A stretch of 17,294 nt of DNA, taken from contig DAHWOV010000066.1 of assembly GCA_027339205.1 (NCBI GenBank), forward strand, positions 1 through 17,294, written 5' to 3'. The stretch's first letter is position 1. Each line of letters begins with the position of its first letter. Shown in pieces: positions 14,261 to 17,294 of the stretch. The translations under genes were made by a program, and so were the position numbers. A model generated the notes under the pieces. That model saw nothing but the letters and a program-made list of their open reading frames with translations, made no database searches and was not told the origin of the DNA. Source of the DNA: JAJYVT01 sp027339205. Lineage in GTDB: Bacteria > Actinomycetota > Acidimicrobiia > Acidimicrobiales > RAAP-2.

Positions 14261-15952
14261 TCACGCCGTCTCGGCGGCGGTCATGGGCACCCGGACGCCG
14301 AGCGCGCTCGCCACGGCCCCGGCTTCGTCGTAGCCCGCGTCGACGTGGCGCAGGACCCCCATGGTCGGATCGTTCGTCAGCACCCTCTCGAGCTTCTGGG
14401 CGGCGAGGTCCGAGCCGTCGGCGACGCACACCTGGCCCGCGTGGATGGAACGCCCGATGCCCACCCCCCCGCCGTGGTGGATCGACACCCACGAGGCACC
14501 GCTCGACGTCGCCACGAGGGCGTTCAGAAGCGGCCAGTCGGCGATCGCGTCCGAGCCGTCGCGCATCGCCTCGGTCTCCCGGTACGGCGAGGCGACCGAG
14601 CCGCAGTCGAGATGGTCGCGACCGATGACGATCGGCGCCGAGACCTCGCCGGAGGCGACCATCTCGTTGAACCGGAGCCCTGCGCGGTCGCGCTCGCCGA
14701 GGCCCAGCCAGCAGATCCGCGCCGGAAGCCCCTGGAATTGCACCCGTTCCCCGGCCACGCGGATCCAGCGCGCGAGCTTGTCGTTGTCGGGAAAGAGCCT
14801 CGTCACCGCGCTGTCCGTCGCCGTGATGTCCCTGGGGTCCCCCGAGAGCGCCGCCCAGCGGAACGGGCCCTTGCCCTCGCAGAAGAGCGGGCGGATGTAG
14901 GCGGGGACGAAGCCGGGATACTCGAACGCCCGGGTGAAGCCGCCGAGCAGCGCCTCGGCTCGCAGGCTGTTGCCGTAGTCGAACACCTCCGCGCCCTTGT
15001 CCATGAGCGCGACGAGGGCCTCGCAGTGGGTCGCCATCGCCGCGCGTGCCCTCCGCAGGTACTCGTCGGGGTCCCGGACCCGGAGGTCCGCGGCCGCCTC
15101 GAGGGTGAGCCCCGGCGGGAGGTAGCTCAACGGGTCGTGCGCGGGCGTCTGGTCGGTGGCGACGTCGACGGGCACGTCCCGGCGCACCAGCTCGGGCAGC
15201 ACCTCCGCTCCGTTGGCGACGAGCCCGACCGAGAGGGGGCGCGCGTCGCGCCGTGCCCGCTCGGCGAGCTCGACCGCCTCCTCCAAGCTGTGGGCCAGGG
15301 TGTCGAGGTAACCGGTCGACAGCCGGCGTTCCACCCGGCTCGGGTCGACGTCGCAGCAGATCACCACCCCACCGTTGATGGTCACGGCGAGCGGCTGCGC
15401 CCCGCCCATGCCGCCGGCTCCCGAGGTGACGGTCAGGGTGCCCGCGAGCGAGCCTCCGAAGCGCTTCTCGGCGACCGCGGCGAACGTCTCGTAGGTGCCC
15501 TGGAGGATCCCCTGGGTGCCGATGTAGATCCACGAGCCCGCCGTCATCTGGCCGAACATCGTGAGACCGAGCGCTTCGAGCCTCCTGAATTCCTCCCACG
15601 TCGCCCATTCGGGAACGAGATTGGAGTTGGCGATGAGCACCCGGGGCGCCCACTCGTGGGTGGTGACCACGCCGACGGGACGTCCGGACTGCACGAGGAG
15701 GGTCTCGTCTGTGCCGAGCGCCGCGAGGGTCCTTTCGATCGCATGGAACGACGGCCAGTCCCGAGCCGCCTTTCCCGAGCCGCCGTAGACCACGAGCCGC
15801 TCGGGGTGCTCGGCGACCTCGGGGTCCAGATTGTTGCGCAGCATCCGGAAGGCGGCCTCCTGCGGCCACGCCTTGCAGGTGAGCGCCGTGCCGCGGGGGG
15901 CGCGCACGACCTCGCGACCCTCGCCCGGCGACCTCCGTGCGTCTGGTTCCAC
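14261..15952 (-). CDS. hutU: Urocanate hydratase
   Basis: A 563-residue NAD-dependent enzyme that converts urocanate to 4-imidazolone-5-propionate, the second step of histidine breakdown. Highly conserved blocks cover the whole length: RNNLDPEVAEHPERLVVYGG, MTAGSWIYIGTQGILQGTYE, GAGGMGGAQPLAVTINGG, DYGNSLRAEAL, PGFVPAYIRPLFCEGKGPFR, catalytic-region C414 in ARICWLGLGER, GRDHLDCGSVASP and SWVSIHHGGGVGIG. It is the first hut gene, 58 bp downstream of the htrA stop and 4 bp before hutH. The GTG at 15952 has no ribosome site but a TAGCGT box sits eight bases upstream, hinting at a leaderless transcript. A second in-frame GTG at 15907 with GAGGTC before it is an alternative start and would also retain the conserved region. 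Confidence 0.95.
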   Translation of the reverse strand: MEPDARRSPGEGREVVRAPRGTALTCKAWPQEAAFRMLRNNLDPEVAEHPERLVVYGGSGKAARDWPSFHAIERTLAALGTDETLLVQSGRPVGVVTTHEWAPRVLIANSNLVPEWATWEEFRRLEALGLTMFGQMTAGSWIYIGTQGILQGTYETFAAVAEKRFGGSLAGTLTVTSGAGGMGGAQPLAVTINGGVVICCDVDPSRVERRLSTGYLDTLAHSLEEAVELAERARRDARPLSVGLVANGAEVLPELVRRDVPVDVATDQTPAHDPLSYLPPGLTLEAAADLRVRDPDEYLRRARAAMATHCEALVALMDKGAEVFDYGNSLRAEALLGGFTRAFEYPGFVPAYIRPLFCEGKGPFRWAALSGDPRDITATDSAVTRLFPDNDKLARWIRVAGERVQFQGLPARICWLGLGERDRAGLRFNEMVASGEVSAPIVIGRDHLDCGSVASPYRETEAMRDGSDAIADWPLLNALVATSSGASWVSIHHGGGVGIGRSIHAGQVCVADGSDLAAQKLERVLTNDPTMGVLRHVDAGYDEAGAVASALGVRVPMTAAETA

Positions 15953-15960
15953 CGACGGCC

Positions 15961-15966
15961 ACGCTA
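15961..15966 (-). promoter_or_regulatory. Candidate -10 box for the hut operon
   Basis: On the minus strand TAGCGT fits the actinobacterial TANNNT pattern. It ends eight bases before the hutU GTG, so transcription would start at or next to the start codon. No good -35 hexamer is visible at the usual distance. The whole 58-bp gap to the htrA gene shows no strong terminator, so read-through from htrA is also possible. Confidence 0.3.
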
Positions 15967-16010
15967 CAGGGAGCCGAAGGTGCGGTCCTTGGCCCCGCGC
16001 CGGCCCTGCG

Positions 16011-17294
16011 TCAATCGGCTGGGCCGCTGGCGAGGGTGACCGCGGCCGACTGCGTCTGACCCGAGCGCGTGGTCCAGACCACCCTCACCGTGTCGCCCGG
16101 GTGGTAGCGCATCATGATCTTGGTCAACCCGCTCGGGCTTGTGACCGGCGTACCGCCGACGTTGGTGATGACGTCACCCGGTGCCAGTCCGGAGGTCTGC
16201 GCGGGAGTCCCCGCGATGACCTGCTGGACGATCGCGCCGCTCGTGGGCGACGTTGTGCCTGTGCTTGTCACTGTGCTCCCGAACCCGAGCCCGCCGACCG
16301 CTGTCGGGGCTCCCGCTGCCTGCACGTAGACGCCGAGGAACGGGGTGCCACCGATGTGCACCGTCGCACTCGGCCTCCCAGCGATGATCTGGTGCGCGAT
16401 CGAGATCGCCTCGTTGATCGGGATGGAGTAGCCCTGGCCTGTCGCAGCGCCCTGGAAGCTGTACCCCTGGGCCGCCGAGGCGGCGGTGTCCATGCCCACG
16501 ACCTTCCCCGAGGTGGTGACGAGGGGGCCACCGGAGTCGCCCGGCTGGATGTCCGCGTTGGTCTCGATGAGCCCGGTCAGGTGCTCGGTCGTTGTGCCGA
16601 GCGAGCCCCGGTCGCTCGCTGTGATCGCCTGGTCGAGCTTGGTCACCGATCCGCCGGCGGCGCTCGGCTGCCCGCCCGTTCCACCGGCGTTGCCGATCCC
16701 GACGATGGCCTGCCCGATCTTGACGGTCGACGAGTTGCCGAGGCGCACGGTCTTCAACCCCGACGCTCCCTTGAGCTGGATGACCGCGACGTCCTGTGTC
16801 CGCGTGTAGCCGAGCACGGTCGCCGCGTAGACCTTGCCGTTGCCAAGGTCGGTCGCCGTGATCTTGGTCGAGCCCTCGATCACGTGGTTGTTGGTGAGGA
16901 CCTTGCCTGTCGAAGTGAGGACCATCCCCGTCCCGGCCGCCTCCTCTGTCTCGTAGCGCAGCACCGTGTTGATGTCGACGAGGCCCGGCGTCACCTTGGC
17001 CGCGATTGTCGCGATGTCGGAGGGCGCGCCGGTCGCTGACGAGATCTTTCCTGTGCTCGGTGTCCTGGTCACGGTTGTGCTTGTCGCTGTCGACCTCGCT
17101 GTGCCGCCGGGAATGAGGCGGCCAGCGGTCGGCGTCGCGTTGCCACCGTTCCAGACGCCGTAGCCGATGCCGACCCCGACGAGCAGCGCCAGCAGCGTCA
17201 GGCCGGCGGCCACGACCGCCACCACCCCCTTGCGTCGCCCGCGCCCTTGGGGTTGGGGGGCCGTCGGCTGGCCCCATCCGGCCTGCTGGCTCCA
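16011..17294 (-). CDS. HtrA/DegQ-type membrane-anchored serine protease with PDZ domain, 5' end cut by window edge
   Basis: The visible 427 codons encode a trypsin-fold (S1C) protease of the envelope quality-control type. In visible order there is a short Gln/Pro-rich cytoplasmic tail ending in GRGRRKG, then one membrane segment (about residues 24-46). A Thr/Ser-rich linker follows, then the protease domain with H137 in TNNHVIEG, D168 in TQDVAVIQL and S254 in PGDSGGPLV, and a C-terminal PDZ domain containing SGLAPGDVITNVGG. Orientation is inside-out, with the catalytic domain outside. The open frame continues without a stop to the right edge, so the start lies outside; the GTG at 17225 would cut off the basic tail needed before the membrane helix. 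Many threonines use ACA, unlike the hut genes. It lies 58 bp upstream of hutU on the same strand but has no obvious metabolic link to it. Confidence 0.92.
   Translation of the reverse strand, partial: WSQQAGWGQPTAPQPQGRGRRKGVVAVVAAGLTLLALLVGVGIGYGVWNGGNATPTAGRLIPGGTARSTATSTTVTRTPSTGKISSATGAPSDIATIAAKVTPGLVDINTVLRYETEEAAGTGMVLTSTGKVLTNNHVIEGSTKITATDLGNGKVYAATVLGYTRTQDVAVIQLKGASGLKTVRLGNSSTVKIGQAIVGIGNAGGTGGQPSAAGGSVTKLDQAITASDRGSLGTTTEHLTGLIETNADIQPGDSGGPLVTTSGKVVGMDTAASAAQGYSFQGAATGQGYSIPINEAISIAHQIIAGRPSATVHIGGTPFLGVYVQAAGAPTAVGGLGFGSTVTSTGTTSPTSGAIVQQVIAGTPAQTSGLAPGDVITNVGGTPVTSPSGLTKIMMRYHPGDTVRVVWTTRSGQTQSAAVTLASGPAD

Noticed and set aside
14253..15962. A second 569-codon minus-strand frame overlapping hutU
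   Set aside because: Same-strand frame shift of hutU with Arg-rich composition and no motifs; hutU is conserved throughout in its own frame.
15991..16014. TTGACG at the htrA stop as the -35 box of a hut promoter
   Set aside because: At a 17-base spacing the -10 position reads CAAGGA, a poor match; the TAGCGT box is about 42 bases away, too far to pair with it.
12274..16039. Very long open frames on the plus strand (up to about 780 codons) opposite hutH, the M20 gene and hutU
   Set aside because: They are Arg/Gly/Pro/Ala/His-rich with no domain motifs and lie exactly antisense to genes with complete family motifs; typical GC-driven shadows.

Overview
The window is very GC-rich, with G/C in nearly every third codon position, frequent GTG starts and many 4-bp start/stop overlaps. 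Gene content and protein motifs fit a high-GC actinobacterium. The formiminoglutamate deiminase route of histidine breakdown and the Pro/Gln-rich cytoplasmic tail of the HtrA protease agree with this, but the exact class cannot be fixed from the sequence. Twelve genes are recognised, and almost all of them liberate or import nitrogen from small organic compounds. No RNA genes, insertion sequences, CRISPR arrays or phage genes were seen.

Left part (1-3794): a minus-strand operon reads NCS1 nucleobase permease (codB-like), cytosine deaminase (codA), then a polysaccharide-deacetylase-fold hydrolase of the PuuE/imidase type that runs off the left edge. The last two genes overlap in GTGA. The operon is divergent from a PucR-family regulator. 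The 272-bp gap between them is packed with symmetric and tandemly repeated elements and is the most striking non-coding stretch here. The layout suggests uptake of a cyclic amidine (cytosine or a relative), deamination, then a further hydrolysis, probably under PucR control.

Middle (3795-6957): the plus-strand PucR-type regulator is followed after 70 bp by a group II PLP-dependent amino-acid decarboxylase of unknown substrate, which converges on the next operon.

Right part (7015-15952): a tightly packed seven-gene minus-strand operon reads hutU, hutH, an AllC-type M20 amidohydrolase, hutF, hutI, a glycosylasparaginase-family Ntn hydrolase and a DppA-type M55 D-aminopeptidase. HutH, HutU, HutI and HutF convert histidine to N-formyl-L-glutamate. 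No classical HutG deformylase is present in the window, and the M20 amidohydrolase between hutH and hutF is the obvious candidate for the last step. The two terminal peptidase-like enzymes may feed the pathway from peptides or isoaspartyl/D-amino-acid compounds.

Right edge (16011-17294): an HtrA/DegQ-type membrane-anchored serine protease with a PDZ domain lies upstream of hutU on the same strand. Its 5' end is outside the window, and its threonine codon use differs from its neighbours.

The most interesting leads are the probable HutG replacement, the codA plus cyclic-imide-hydrolase-like pair, the peptidase genes attached to a hut operon, and the composite pucR/codB control region.
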